From Bacteroidaceae bacterium (GTDB taxonomy: Bacteria; Bacteroidota; Bacteroidia; Bacteroidales; Bacteroidaceae): a stretch of DNA of 64,000 bases. The DNA is taken from NCBI GenBank assembly GCA_024398475.1, contig JAKSJB010000006.1, positions 1-64,000 of the forward strand. Direction: 5' to 3'. Under the pieces are notes generated by a model that was not told the DNA's origin, did not search any database, and saw nothing but the letters and a program-made list of their open reading frames with translations. The translations under genes and the position numbers were made by a program. Shown piece after piece: positions 1-8,278 of this stretch (the first letter of the stretch is position 1; the number at the start of each line of letters is the position of its first letter).

Positions 1-348
1 AATATAAGCACTTTTGGGTCTCGTCTAGAAAGACGATTTTGAACACCCTACCCTTGAGGGGGTTAGGGGGCTTCAATAAGGGCTGAAAGTCCGACACTCT
101 ACAGCCCAATCCGTAAGGGTTGGGTATCTGTAGGGCAGAAAGACAAAATACCTTAGCCCACAACCCGCAGGGATGTGCCGTAGCCTTTTTGCGTTTGCGT
201 TATCGTTTGCGTTTCTCCTCCCACCGCGCAGCCATTTTATTTTCTTTAAAATTATATCCGTTTAACGTCTAAAGTCTAAAGTAGCGTCAGCGTTTCGTAG
301 GGACTATGTCCCGTTTCGTAGGCATCAGCCTTTATTTGCTTTCAGCCT
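1..348. other. Non-coding left edge with repeat element A and GCGTTT repeats
   Basis: No gene is supported here. Positions 51-200 hold a copy of structured element A, followed by GCGTTT hexamer repeats (about 189-213). Around 231-258 the sequence resembles the outer end of element B. A short hairpin (GGGAC-TAT-GTCCC) lies near 299-311. Confidence 0.7.
51..200 (+). repeat. Structured intergenic repeat element A, copy 1
   Basis: About 150 bp nearly identical to 2733-2882 and, inverted, to about 20068-20225. The core at 99-133 forms a hairpin: outer stem CTACAG/CTGTAG, inner 8-bp stem CCCAATCC/GGGTTGGG, loop GTAA, which fits the GNRA tetraloop pattern. A second possible hairpin near 158-178 has arms CACA and TGTG. 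Function unknown; it lies between genes. Confidence 0.8.
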
Positions 349-1170
349 TTATTTCTTCATCCCTTCAATAATCCCATCCATCACACCGAGCTGCGACAAC
401 GTCACACTGAGGACAGTAGTGATAGAAAGGAAGATAACGATGAGCAAAGCCCAGGAAGCCGCCGACAGCTTGAAACTCTTCCACCAACTGATGTTTAGCA
501 GTTGCTTGAAGTCCCAGACAAAGAAAAACAAGAGAATAAAAATGCTGCAGTTGTTATAGAACCATCCATCCGTCAGCCAGTTGACGGGGAAGAGTAGGGT
601 GCCGACCAAGTAGTTCTGACACTCCAGGAACACCAACACACAGAAATGCTCCGCTAAGTTCATGTGTCTGCCATACTCCGACGCTTTGAACACTATATAG
701 TTCGGAAAGAGAGTGAACACCACCACCGCCAGCGTGAACCACGTCTGATTCGCAGTACTCTGAATGTTGAACAGCAACGCATAAAGCACCCGATTCATGT
801 CGTTTACCGACTTCGGATTCTCCACCATCTTCGTATTACCCGTGTCTGTAGGCAGCCCTAAGTAGTGGTTGATAACCAGATAAACCGCCACAATGATGAA
901 CAGTAGCGGCACAGGTTTGCAGAATTTCGCCCTGTCCCCATCCAAGAATCGTCTCATCATGAGTCCCGGACAGTGCAGCAGTTCAATACAAGTATGAACA
1001 AACTTGTTGTCCAGATGAAACACGTCAGGGAACAGATCCGTCAGAATCCCCCTTACAGTGATGCGCTTAGTCTTAGCCGACTGTCCACAGTTAGGACAGA
1101 AATTCCCCTTGAATTCCCATCCGCAAGACTTGCATCTAACATGTTTCCCCTGTATCTGATTCTTTTTCAT
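349..1170 (-). CDS. DUF3667-type zinc-ribbon membrane protein
   Basis: The 273-residue protein begins with a zinc ribbon: CKSCGWEFKGNFCPNCGQ at about residues 13-30, two CxxC knuckles. A conserved stretch leading to RRFLDGDRAKFCKPVP follows, then several hydrophobic segments (about 88-105, 140-165, 185-220, 235-262). This order of ribbon, conserved linker and four to five membrane helices matches the DUF3667 family, which is common in Bacteroidota and has no known function. A TATATTTG promoter lies just upstream, so it is probably transcribed alone. The family assignment is from memory of its layout. Confidence 0.8.
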   Translation of the reverse strand: MKKNQIQGKHVRCKSCGWEFKGNFCPNCGQSAKTKRITVRGILTDLFPDVFHLDNKFVHTCIELLHCPGLMMRRFLDGDRAKFCKPVPLLFIIVAVYLVINHYLGLPTDTGNTKMVENPKSVNDMNRVLYALLFNIQSTANQTWFTLAVVVFTLFPNYIVFKASEYGRHMNLAEHFCVLVFLECQNYLVGTLLFPVNWLTDGWFYNNCSIFILLFFFVWDFKQLLNISWWKSFKLSAASWALLIVIFLSITTVLSVTLSQLGVMDGIIEGMKK

Positions 1171-1178
1171 ATCCGCCG

Positions 1179-1186
1179 CAAATATA
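1179..1186 (-). promoter_or_regulatory. Bacteroidetes-type promoter for the DUF3667 gene
   Basis: On the minus strand the -7 box reads TATATTTG, with TTTG at 1207-1210 exactly 20 bp upstream. This matches the Bacteroides consensus TTTG-N19-21-TAnnTTTG. It lies 8 bp before the start codon. Confidence 0.6.
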
Positions 1187-1325
1187 CACTATATTTTTGT
1201 CAGAAGCAAACAACTTCCTAACAAAATATAATTTGGTGAGCATGTAGGAATAATTATTGGGTCTGTCCCTAATGACCCCTAATGACCCATTATTTAGTAG
1301 GTGCGCAGCACCGTTTCTTAGCCCT

Positions 1326-2177
1326 TCAGGGCTTTCTCCTTTCCCATTTGTCCAGCTGTATTCCGACGAGTTGGATCGCCTTGTCAAGCACCTCACCCTT
1401 GAATCCATGTCCGGCACCTTCGATTCTTTCAAGTCGAGCATCCGGATAGACGTTGACGGCACGTTCCGAATAAGTAATCGGAACGAGTTTGTCAGCAGTT
1501 CCATGAATGATATACACAGGTTTCGTGTATGCACCGATATGCTCAAACGGATCATACTTGAGCATTGCCTTGTTATAGTAGTCACCACCCATTCCCCGGC
1601 CATGTGGGTTAAGAGGAGTACCATCTTCATCATAGATTTTGCGTGCATCATCCGGCGCACATAATGCAGGATACAAGAGGATAAGACCGCGGATGTCATC
1701 AGGTATGGAAGCTGCCGTCATGGCAGACACGAGGCCACCGAGACTGATGCCGAGCAGATAGATGCGCTTACTGTCGATGTACGGTAACAGACGTAGCCGT
1801 CCAACGATGGCGGTGAGATCCTCCTGTTCGGTGAAGATGGTCATTTTGCCGGTATTGCCGTCACTCTTGCTATGCGAATTGGCGCCGCAGAAATCAAAGG
1901 TATAGACCGCATAGCCCTTCCGTGCAAGTACTTGGGCGTATGGTTCGCCTGCTTCGTGACTGCTGCCGATGCCGTGAGAGTAAATCACGAGAGGCCATTG
2001 CTCGTTCTGTCCGTCAGGAACGTAAGCAATACCGAATATGTTGAGACCATCACGCTGACAGTATAAGGTATCAGTGTGAAAAGAGTAAGTCCGGTCCGAT
2101 TCTACAGGCTCAGATGCCTTGTCGCAAGATAGTAAGCAGGCAAGTAAAAATACTGTTAGAAAAAAATAACGTTTCAT
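1326..2177 (-). CDS. Lipoprotein alpha/beta hydrolase (dienelactone hydrolase/BAAT-like)
   Basis: A 283-residue predicted lipoprotein. The signal peptide MKRYFFLTVFLLACLLSC ends in a lipobox with Cys18, so it is probably anchored to a membrane facing the periplasm or surface. The body has an alpha/beta-hydrolase fold: the nucleophile elbow GISLGG (Ser near residue 144), an acidic residue in HGTADKLVP, and the final His in GAGHGF. This is a complete Ser-Asp-His triad. The substrate cannot be read from the sequence; related enzymes cleave esters or peptides. It has its own promoter upstream. Confidence 0.8.
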   Translation of the reverse strand: MKRYFFLTVFLLACLLSCDKASEPVESDRTYSFHTDTLYCQRDGLNIFGIAYVPDGQNEQWPLVIYSHGIGSSHEAGEPYAQVLARKGYAVYTFDFCGANSHSKSDGNTGKMTIFTEQEDLTAIVGRLRLLPYIDSKRIYLLGISLGGLVSAMTAASIPDDIRGLILLYPALCAPDDARKIYDEDGTPLNPHGRGMGGDYYNKAMLKYDPFEHIGAYTKPVYIIHGTADKLVPITYSERAVNVYPDARLERIEGAGHGFKGEVLDKAIQLVGIQLDKWERRKP

Positions 2178-2274
2178 ACGTCTTGTGTTTCTACGTTTAG
2201 TAGCGCCAGCGTTTAGAGGCTCGTAGCCTTTTTTAAGGGCTCTGACGTTTTATCTGTTTTGATTAACGATGGTG

Positions 2275-2282
2275 CAAAAATA
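2275..2282 (-). promoter_or_regulatory. Promoter of the lipoprotein hydrolase
   Basis: The minus-strand -7 box is TATTTTTG. TTTG at 2303-2306 lies 20 bp upstream, fitting the Bacteroidetes housekeeping consensus. The leader would be roughly 90 nt. Confidence 0.5.
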
Positions 2283-2460
2283 GGTATTTAATTTATAACC
2301 ACCAAACTTTTTGAAAAAAGAAGCAAAAACAAGGAACTAAAGCAAAGGAGAAATGTCTTACTAAGAGAGTTAGGTCACCTTGTAAAAACAAGCAGAATGT
2401 GTCGGAATTGATAATTCCAGACCCCCTTTGCAGCAGAAACACCCTTAAAAATGACAAAAT

Positions 2461-2584
2461 GACTTTTTGACAAATTGACTTTTTGACCTTTTGACTCGTG
2501 GACTCGTTGACTTAAAAGGCCATTGGCCATTAGCCATTAGCCATTAGCTTTTTTGGAGTCTACAAGTCAACAAGTCAACGAGAC
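2461..2584. repeat. Short-period array: 8-bp arms around a 7-bp core
   Basis: Positions 2461-2513 are 8-bp units ending in TTGAC or GGAC. Positions 2517-2550 are 7-bp GCCATTR units closed by an A-run on the left and a T-run on the right. Positions 2555-2584 are the 8-bp units in inverted orientation (AGTCAACA). The two outer arrays can pair, so the whole block is a potential long hairpin. The same family occurs at 20288-20371, 26300-26635 and 28351-28510. Confidence 0.75.
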
Positions 2585-2732
2585 TGTGTTTTCTTTTGTT
2601 TTTCAAACTGCGCTTGCGCGAAAAAGCCATTGCAGATGACTACTTTGTGTGCTGCGCACAGTCGATTGAGAAAAAACAAAAGAAAACCGGAAAAACAAAA
2701 GAAAACATTTTTGGCGTTTGCGTTTGCGTCCC

Positions 2733-2882
2733 CCCTTGAGGGGGTTAGGGGGCTTCAATAAGGGCTGAAAGTCCGACACTCTACAGCCCAATCCGTAAGG
2801 GTTGGGTATCTGTAGGGCAGAAAGACAAAATACCTTAGCCCACAGCCCAAAGGGGCGTGCCGTAGTTTTTGCGTTTGCGTTT
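2733..2882 (+). repeat. Structured intergenic repeat element A, copy 2
   Basis: Nearly identical to 51-200, with the same GTAA-capped hairpin (2781-2815). Differences are concentrated at the right end (ACAACCCGCAGGGATG versus ACAGCCCAAAGGGGCG), and a small stem is largely kept there. With copy 1 it brackets the DUF3667/hydrolase segment in direct orientation. Confidence 0.8.
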
Positions 2883-2977
2883 GCGTTTGCGTTCCCCCTT
2901 GAGGGGGTTAGGGGGCTTGCTTGTTGACTTGTTGACTCGTAGACTCGTTGACTCCCAAAAAGGGAAAAGTAAAATGA

Positions 2978-3011
2978 GCAAAATAGCCACCCCGAAGGAT
3001 GGCTATTTTGC
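2978..3011 (-). terminator. Terminator of the LRR protein gene
   Basis: A perfect 12-bp stem, GCAAAATAGCCA/TGGCTATTTTGC, with a 10-nt loop. It lies 21 bp downstream of the LRR gene's stop codon and is followed on the minus strand by a T-rich stretch. Typical intrinsic terminator shape. Confidence 0.75.
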
Positions 3012-3031
3012 TGAATACAGGTTGGAATACT

Positions 3032-5035
3032 TTATTTCTTCAGGAATTTCCTGCCCTTAATGATTCTGATGCCGTTGATGTCGGAACCGATGCGCTGACC
3101 GCCCACATTGTAGACAGCATCAGAAGAAGAATCGGCAGTTATGCCGTTTACTGAATTTGCACCGGTGATATTTATGACATACTGTGCAGATACAGCCTCG
3201 TAGCAGTTGTCAGTTTCTGCACCAGCAGCCGTGATGGTTACGTTGCCGTCCTTCTTTGCAGTAACCTTGCCCTCAGCATCTACTTCTGCAATTTCTTCAT
3301 CGGAAGATGTGTAGACAACAGTACCGTCATAAATACCTACGTTTAGTTTGTTTTCAGGTACAACACCGTTAGGAGCATCAATTTCAGCCTTCTCAAAGGC
3401 GAATGAAGGAGAAGCCTTGTCAATGACAACATTGAAACCGATTGTAGATGGAGCAAGACGATAGTCGGTTTCTGCTCCGTCGATAAAGATGAAGGCAGTT
3501 CCTGCACCTACGACGGTAAGTTCACCTGTCTCGGCATTTACCTTTACCACCTTCTCGTTGCTTGAACGCCATGTAAGTTTGCCGTCATAATCCTGTGAAC
3601 GGAGAACGTCGGGAGTCTTAGGAGCAGGTTTGCCATATTCGCCGCGTACAGCATCAGTTGAAGCCAGCTTGATCCATGCGGGATGCTTTGTCCAACTTGT
3701 CACGTTCAGGGTTACAGGCAGGTTGTCGTCCTTGGAGTCGCCTTCGTAAAGTTCATCCGCTGCGTGGAATGGATAAGGCCATTTTGTCTGATACTCATAT
3801 CCAGTACCGCTTGCACCCACCAGGCTTTCCACTTCGGGACCGTTGTTGTAGATGACGAAGTAGCGTATGCCGTCCACGAAGATTTCCTTCGGCTCCATGG
3901 TCTGTCCCTTAGCTTTCAGGTTCAGCACACGGTTCACATCCAGACGGCTATGCACACGCAAGCCTACCTCGGTAGGGGAAATCTTTACTGCCTGAACGGC
4001 AGGGTTCTGGTTGTCGACACGGAAATAGCCATTTGAATAATCACCGACGACCACATCCGTCATATCCAGCCACATGAGCTGGTTGTTGAAGGCGTACACA
4101 CTATTGAGTTTGGGGCAGTTATCGGCAATGAAGTTCCTGAGCTTATTGTCGTTGCACAGTACATCCCAGAGCTCAGCATTGTTGCTGAGGTTCAGGGTGC
4201 CGAGTTCATTCTCTTCGCACAACACTCTGCCGAGCACAGGGCACTCCTGTATATCGACGTTCTCGGCCGTGGTCAGATTCAGTGAGAAGCTTCCCAATTC
4301 GGGCAAGTTCTTTATCGTGAAACCCTGAACCGTGGCATACTTCACCTGAATGGACATCAGGTTGGGACAGTTTTCCACATGGAAGGTATTGATATTCTGT
4401 CTGTTTTCTTCACAACCATAAATATCGAAGGACTCAATGTTCTGGTGACCCGTGAAATTGATGTTTTCGACAGAGGATTGAACGTCATAGCTTTCAACAA
4501 TAAGGGTTTTTAGGCTAGGCACATCGCTGCCGTTGATGTCCGAAATGCGCTGGAGGTCTTCGAGAGAAAGGCGTTCGATTGAACCGGACCACTTGACATC
4601 CTTCAGCGCAGGGCAATTGCAAAGGCGCACGCTTATCAGGTTGGTGTTGCCCGAAAGGTCGAGGCTCTCCAGACCGAGGGCGTTGAGAACGTTGAGCGTT
4701 TCCAGGTTCGGGCACAACTTGCTGAAGTCAGCCGACTTCACCGCATAGCACTTCTCATCCTCGGGGTCGCCGAAGTATCGGAAGCCGATGGCTGTGACGG
4801 GGAGGAGCTCGAGTCCCTTGAAGTTGGTAACGTTGTAGCAGTCAACATAACTGAGATAATCGTATTCGTCGCCTTCCAGGATGCCGTTTTTGTCCCAGTC
4901 TATTCCGGAAACATAATCGCGCAGATACGGGTCAGGGAAGTTTGTCTCGTTAACGACTACACCATCGGCCATAGCCGTGGAAGAGAAGGCTGCCATAGCA
5001 AGAACAGCCAAAGCTTGAGTAAAAAGTCTTTTCAT
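3032..5035 (-). CDS. Secreted leucine-rich-repeat protein with Ig-like (BIg2) domains
   Basis: The 667-residue protein starts with a signal peptide (MKRLFTQALAVLAMAAFSSTAMA). An N-terminal segment with a calcium-loop-like DKNGILEGDEY follows. Residues about 60-330 are irregular leucine-rich repeats (LETLNVLNALGLESLDLSGN and similar). About 430-630 hold bacterial Ig-like repeats (KVVKVNAETGELTVVGAGTA, EIAEVDAEGKVTA). The C-terminus (YNVGGQRIGSDINGIRIIKG...FLKK) resembles the sorting tails of Prevotella surface proteins. A surface or secreted adhesive role is inferred. It is divergent from the kinase/regulator pair and shares a palindrome-bearing control region with it. Confidence 0.8.
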   Translation of the reverse strand: MKRLFTQALAVLAMAAFSSTAMADGVVVNETNFPDPYLRDYVSGIDWDKNGILEGDEYDYLSYVDCYNVTNFKGLELLPVTAIGFRYFGDPEDEKCYAVKSADFSKLCPNLETLNVLNALGLESLDLSGNTNLISVRLCNCPALKDVKWSGSIERLSLEDLQRISDINGSDVPSLKTLIVESYDVQSSVENINFTGHQNIESFDIYGCEENRQNINTFHVENCPNLMSIQVKYATVQGFTIKNLPELGSFSLNLTTAENVDIQECPVLGRVLCEENELGTLNLSNNAELWDVLCNDNKLRNFIADNCPKLNSVYAFNNQLMWLDMTDVVVGDYSNGYFRVDNQNPAVQAVKISPTEVGLRVHSRLDVNRVLNLKAKGQTMEPKEIFVDGIRYFVIYNNGPEVESLVGASGTGYEYQTKWPYPFHAADELYEGDSKDDNLPVTLNVTSWTKHPAWIKLASTDAVRGEYGKPAPKTPDVLRSQDYDGKLTWRSSNEKVVKVNAETGELTVVGAGTAFIFIDGAETDYRLAPSTIGFNVVIDKASPSFAFEKAEIDAPNGVVPENKLNVGIYDGTVVYTSSDEEIAEVDAEGKVTAKKDGNVTITAAGAETDNCYEAVSAQYVINITGANSVNGITADSSSDAVYNVGGQRIGSDINGIRIIKGRKFLKK

Positions 5036-5062
5036 ATTTTATACATTAAATAAATTCACGCA

Positions 5063-5070
5063 CAAAGGTA
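5063..5070 (-). promoter_or_regulatory. Promoter -7 box of the LRR gene
   Basis: TACCTTTG on the minus strand, 27 bp before the start codon. The palindrome at 5092-5107 ends 21 bp upstream of it, where the -33 element would be. Confidence 0.6.
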
Positions 5071-5091
5071 GCAAAACTGTAAACTTTTTCT

Positions 5092-5147
5092 CCACCCAAA
5101 AAGGTGGTTTTAGAAGAAAATTTGTAAAATTCCACCCTTTTGGGTGG
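5092..5147. promoter_or_regulatory. Paired palindromic operators between divergent promoters
   Basis: CCACCCAAAAAGGTGG (5092-5107) and the perfect palindrome CCACCCTTTTGGGTGG (5132-5147) lie 40 bp apart, start to start. Each lies exactly 21 bp upstream of one of the two divergent -7 boxes (5063-5070 on minus, 5169-5176 on plus). This symmetry suggests a regulator that controls both the LRR gene and the kinase/regulator operon. The LuxR-type regulator encoded next door is the obvious candidate, by inference. Confidence 0.6.
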
Positions 5148-5168
5148 TACTTGTCGGTGAATAATCGC

Positions 5169-5176
5169 TATCTTTG
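5169..5176 (+). promoter_or_regulatory. Promoter -7 box of the sensor kinase operon
   Basis: TATCTTTG. Transcription would begin near 5182, so the ATG at 5185 would be almost leaderless. The ATG at 5203, which opens a clean signal peptide, is the better start. Confidence 0.6.
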
Positions 5177-5202
5177 CGGACAGAATGCATAAAATATCTT
5201 AC

Positions 5203-7077
5203 ATGAAAGTACGCCTCTACATTGCTCTGTTGTTGCTGCTGAACTGCCTGACAGACACAGCTGCATACAACGACCACAGAAACAGGAACGTGGATTCGCT
5301 GGAACATGTGCTGCACACGAATCCGCCATCAGACAAGGCACAGCTCCTGCGGATGTATGACAACCTGGCCTGGGGCTTCCTGGAAACAGACAGAAACAAG
5401 GCACTCGCCTACTGCGACCGTGGCATTGCCCTGGCCAAAGAGCTGGAGAACTACAAGACAATGGCCGAGTGCTACCGTCTGAAGGGAATGAGTTATTGGG
5501 GCAATGCCCGCTACGGCGAAGCAGAGAATATGCTTCGTAAGGCTGGCGAGGCCGTGGAGATGATGAAGCAGAGCAAAAAGTACGAAGAGGGGGAGATTGA
5601 CGATTTGGCTTCGTCCATAGACGGCACCCTGGGCAACCTGTACAATACCTTGGGAGACGGGGCAAAGGCCCTGAAATTCTACCACCGAGCATTGAAGGTA
5701 TTCAGGAAACACGACTGGAGGGAGAGCGAAGCCATAGCCCATGGCAATATAGCGGAACTGTATTACTGCATGGGCAATCTGGAACGGGCAGAGGAATACT
5801 ATCTTCATGGAGATTCCGTGGCCCGACTCACACAGGATCCTCTCGTCAAGACCTTTTGTCAGGAAGGACTTGCCAAGATATACATGCAGCGCGGAGACTC
5901 AAAAGAGGCATGGAATACTATCAACAAGTTGGCCGACTATCTCTTTGCCCATCCCGACGAGGAGGGCAGTTCACGCGTGTCCTGTTTGGAAATCATGGCA
6001 GACATAGCACTTTGTGAGGGCGACTACACCAAGGCGAGGGACATCGTGAAACGGAACGAGGGACTCTGCGACTCGTTGCTGTATGAGAGTTCGTCCCTGT
6101 TGCAGCAAAAGGCCAGGATAGCCATGCACGACCAACAATGGCACGAGGCAGAAAAACTGGTCCGCGATGCGATGCGTCTCAACGAAGAGGCTCCAGACGT
6201 AATGTGCGAGGCGTACAAGCTGCTTGCCGAAATCTATGCCCACCTTGGCGATGCTGACAAGACGAAGTTATATACAGAGAAAGCCGACTCGATACAGACG
6301 GCATGGAGCAACTATGCCTACCAGGCTTCACTCTCAGAGCAGGAGATGCTATTCCAGTCCGAACAGAAAACCAATCAGATAGTCAGCCTGTCCAGGCAAC
6401 GTATTTATTTCAGATGGATTGTAGTGGGAGCCGTGATAGTCATCCTCGCTCTATGTGTGGTTTTAGTACTGATGAAGCACAATCACAGGCGTCAGAAGGC
6501 ATTGATTGCAGCAAAAGTAGCCCTAGATGCGGAAACTAAGGAACGTAGTCTCCTGGCCAGGGACCTGCACGACGGACTAGGCGGCATGCTCACCCTGCAG
6601 AAGATGAAACTTGCAAACAATGAGGTGGACGAGGCCCGGAAACTGTTGGATGACTCAATTGTGGAGATGCGCCGTATTGCACACCATATCATGCCCGAGG
6701 AATTGCAGCGAAACGGTTTGGTGACATCGCTGCAGGATTTTGCCATCTCTGTTCCCGGAACGCAGTTTCATTATTATGGTGACAATAATCGGCTCAAGCC
6801 AGAAATGGAACTGGTGCTGTATCGCTGTGCCTATGAGTTGGTAAACAATGCCATGAAGCACTCCGGTGCAGAACATATCGACATTCAACTCATAGTGGAT
6901 AAGGCCCAGGTAGTCCTTACAGTAAGCGACAATGGTCAGGGTTTTGTGCAAAATGAACCCCTTGCCGGAATGGGATTGAAGAACATCGAGGACCGCATAG
7001 CGCAGTTTGACGGAAAAATGGAACTCATCTCCCTGCCAGGACAGGGCACAGACATCAACATCACATTGCAACAATGA
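5203..7077 (+). CDS. TPR-containing sensor histidine kinase (NarX/DesK-type)
   Basis: A 624-residue kinase if the start is ATG 5203 (MKVRLYIALLLLLNC..., a signal peptide); an in-frame ATG 5185 would add six residues. A periplasmic array of tetratricopeptide repeats (about 35-370) is followed by a transmembrane helix (RWIVVGAVIVILALCVVLVL, about 402-421). Next is a HisKA_3 dimerisation domain with the phospho-His in LARDLHDG (near 456) and a HATPase domain (NAMKHSG, DNGQGF, GMGLKNI). It should phosphorylate the response regulator whose start overlaps its stop codon (ATGA at 7074-7077). The signal sensed is unknown. Confidence 0.9.
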   Translation: MKVRLYIALLLLLNCLTDTAAYNDHRNRNVDSLEHVLHTNPPSDKAQLLRMYDNLAWGFLETDRNKALAYCDRGIALAKELENYKTMAECYRLKGMSYWGNARYGEAENMLRKAGEAVEMMKQSKKYEEGEIDDLASSIDGTLGNLYNTLGDGAKALKFYHRALKVFRKHDWRESEAIAHGNIAELYYCMGNLERAEEYYLHGDSVARLTQDPLVKTFCQEGLAKIYMQRGDSKEAWNTINKLADYLFAHPDEEGSSRVSCLEIMADIALCEGDYTKARDIVKRNEGLCDSLLYESSSLLQQKARIAMHDQQWHEAEKLVRDAMRLNEEAPDVMCEAYKLLAEIYAHLGDADKTKLYTEKADSIQTAWSNYAYQASLSEQEMLFQSEQKTNQIVSLSRQRIYFRWIVVGAVIVILALCVVLVLMKHNHRRQKALIAAKVALDAETKERSLLARDLHDGLGGMLTLQKMKLANNEVDEARKLLDDSIVEMRRIAHHIMPEELQRNGLVTSLQDFAISVPGTQFHYYGDNNRLKPEMELVLYRCAYELVNNAMKHSGAEHIDIQLIVDKAQVVLTVSDNGQGFVQNEPLAGMGLKNIEDRIAQFDGKMELISLPGQGTDINITLQQ

Positions 7078-7703
7078 ACTACAAGATAGACATAAACATT
7101 GCCGAGGACCACACTATGCTGACTCAGGGCATCAAGGAGGCGATAAACCGTAGTGACATGGCACATGTGAGCCGTACCTTTTCCACCATTGAGGCCTGCC
7201 GTGCCAGCATAGAGACGTGGCAACCCGACGTGCTGCTGCTGGACATCTCAATGCCCGAGGGCAATAGCATTGCCTTTTGTGAGTGGCTTATGAAGACCTA
7301 CCCATCAGTAAAGGTCATCGTGGTGACAAGTCATGACGAATACTCCGTGATTCGCCGAATGCTCGACCTGGGCGTACACGGCTATGTGTTGAAGAGTAAT
7401 CCTATAGAAAATCTTTTGCAAGCCATACTCGACGTATATCATGGGAAACGATACCTGAGCGATGAGGTGAATGCCATTTTGGAGAAGGGTCGGGAGTACA
7501 ATGTATTTCTCACGCCAGCTGAGCGGAATGTGCTTCATCTCATTTGTGAGGGTAAGTCCAATCCTCAGATTGCGGAGAAGTTATGCATGAGCACGGAGAC
7601 GGCAAACTGGTATCGTAAGCGTCTGCTGGCCAAATTCAACATGAGCAACTCCACGAGCCTTGTAGGATATGTATTGAAAGCACATCTCCTTGACGATTTC
7701 TAA
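7074..7703 (+). CDS. LuxR/NarL-family response regulator
   Basis: A 209-residue two-domain regulator. The receiver domain has acidic residues E11/D12 and the phospho-acceptor Asp57 (LLLDISMP), with a Lys in YVLKSNP. The C-terminal LuxR helix-turn-helix runs from about 143 to 205 (LTPAERNVLHLICEGKSNPQ...). TANWYRKRL replaces the more usual TV..HR..I, a typical Bacteroidales variant. Translation is coupled to the kinase through the ATGA overlap. Probable targets are the CCACCC-N4-GGGTGG-like palindromes upstream of the operon; that link is inferred from position only. Confidence 0.9.
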   Translation: MNYKIDINIAEDHTMLTQGIKEAINRSDMAHVSRTFSTIEACRASIETWQPDVLLLDISMPEGNSIAFCEWLMKTYPSVKVIVVTSHDEYSVIRRMLDLGVHGYVLKSNPIENLLQAILDVYHGKRYLSDEVNAILEKGREYNVFLTPAERNVLHLICEGKSNPQIAEKLCMSTETANWYRKRLLAKFNMSNSTSLVGYVLKAHLLDDF

Positions 7704-7713
7704 ATACAACAGC

Positions 7714-7753
7714 AAAATCGGTGCTCATCTCACGACGGACACCGATTTTTTTT
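7714..7753 (+). terminator. Intrinsic terminator after the response regulator
   Basis: Stem AAAATCGGTG (7714-7723) pairs perfectly with CACCGATTTT (7740-7749) and runs into eight T residues. It lies 10 bp after the stop codon. Confidence 0.85.
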
Positions 7754-8073
7754 ATTATAGTTTCCGAACACGGAACACACGGAATGCTCGGAATTGATAA
7801 TTCCAGACCCCCTTTGCAGCAGAAGTTGGAAAAACGGACAAATATTAAGTAATGATACATAGAAAAGCGGACAAGTGGATTGATGACACAATGTCTTATA
7901 CTGAAAATCACCTACTTACATGAATTGCTTGTTATTTATGTAAGGCAAGCCAAAACAAAAATCAAGTCTTTTCCTGAATTCGCTTACACTTTTTGCTCTG
8001 GTTTATACTGAAATCTTTGACATCATACTGAAAAAGTAGACACCCCATAAACCTCTTCGATCCTTAGGGAGTC

Positions 8074-8106
8074 GTTACTGACTCATAACTGACTCGTTAC
8101 TGACTC
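8074..8106 (+). repeat. 11-bp tandem repeat RTWACTGACTC
   Basis: Three units, GTTACTGACTC, ATAACTGACTC and GTTACTGACTC, in perfect 11-bp phase. The same family recurs at 45191-45234. Confidence 0.8.
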
Positions 8107-8278
8107 TTAAGAAAGCCTTTAGCCATTAGCCATTGGCTTTTAGAGTCTACGAGTTTTTCATGTCCTCAGGTTATATAAGAACAAAAACCACAAAACACAT
8201 AAAACCATTCGAGCCATGTTGGCTCGTATCAACAAGTTTTGAATGTTTTACAGGTTTTATTTAAATATCCGACTAAAG

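Larger units (their letters stand above)
2178..3031. other. Repeat-rich intergenic region
   Basis: No gene is supported. It contains, in order: the hydrolase promoter; a 36-nt sequence (2403-2438) repeated exactly at 7789-7824; an 8-bp array NNNTTGAC (2461-2513); a 7-bp GCCATTR array (2517-2550); the inverted 8-bp array (2555-2584); GCGTTT repeats; element A copy 2; a further 8-bp array (2920-2954); and the terminator of the LRR gene. Confidence 0.75.

Noticed and set aside
231..258. Excision scar of element B
   Set aside because: The match is limited to about 25 bp of low-complexity sequence, too little to support the idea.
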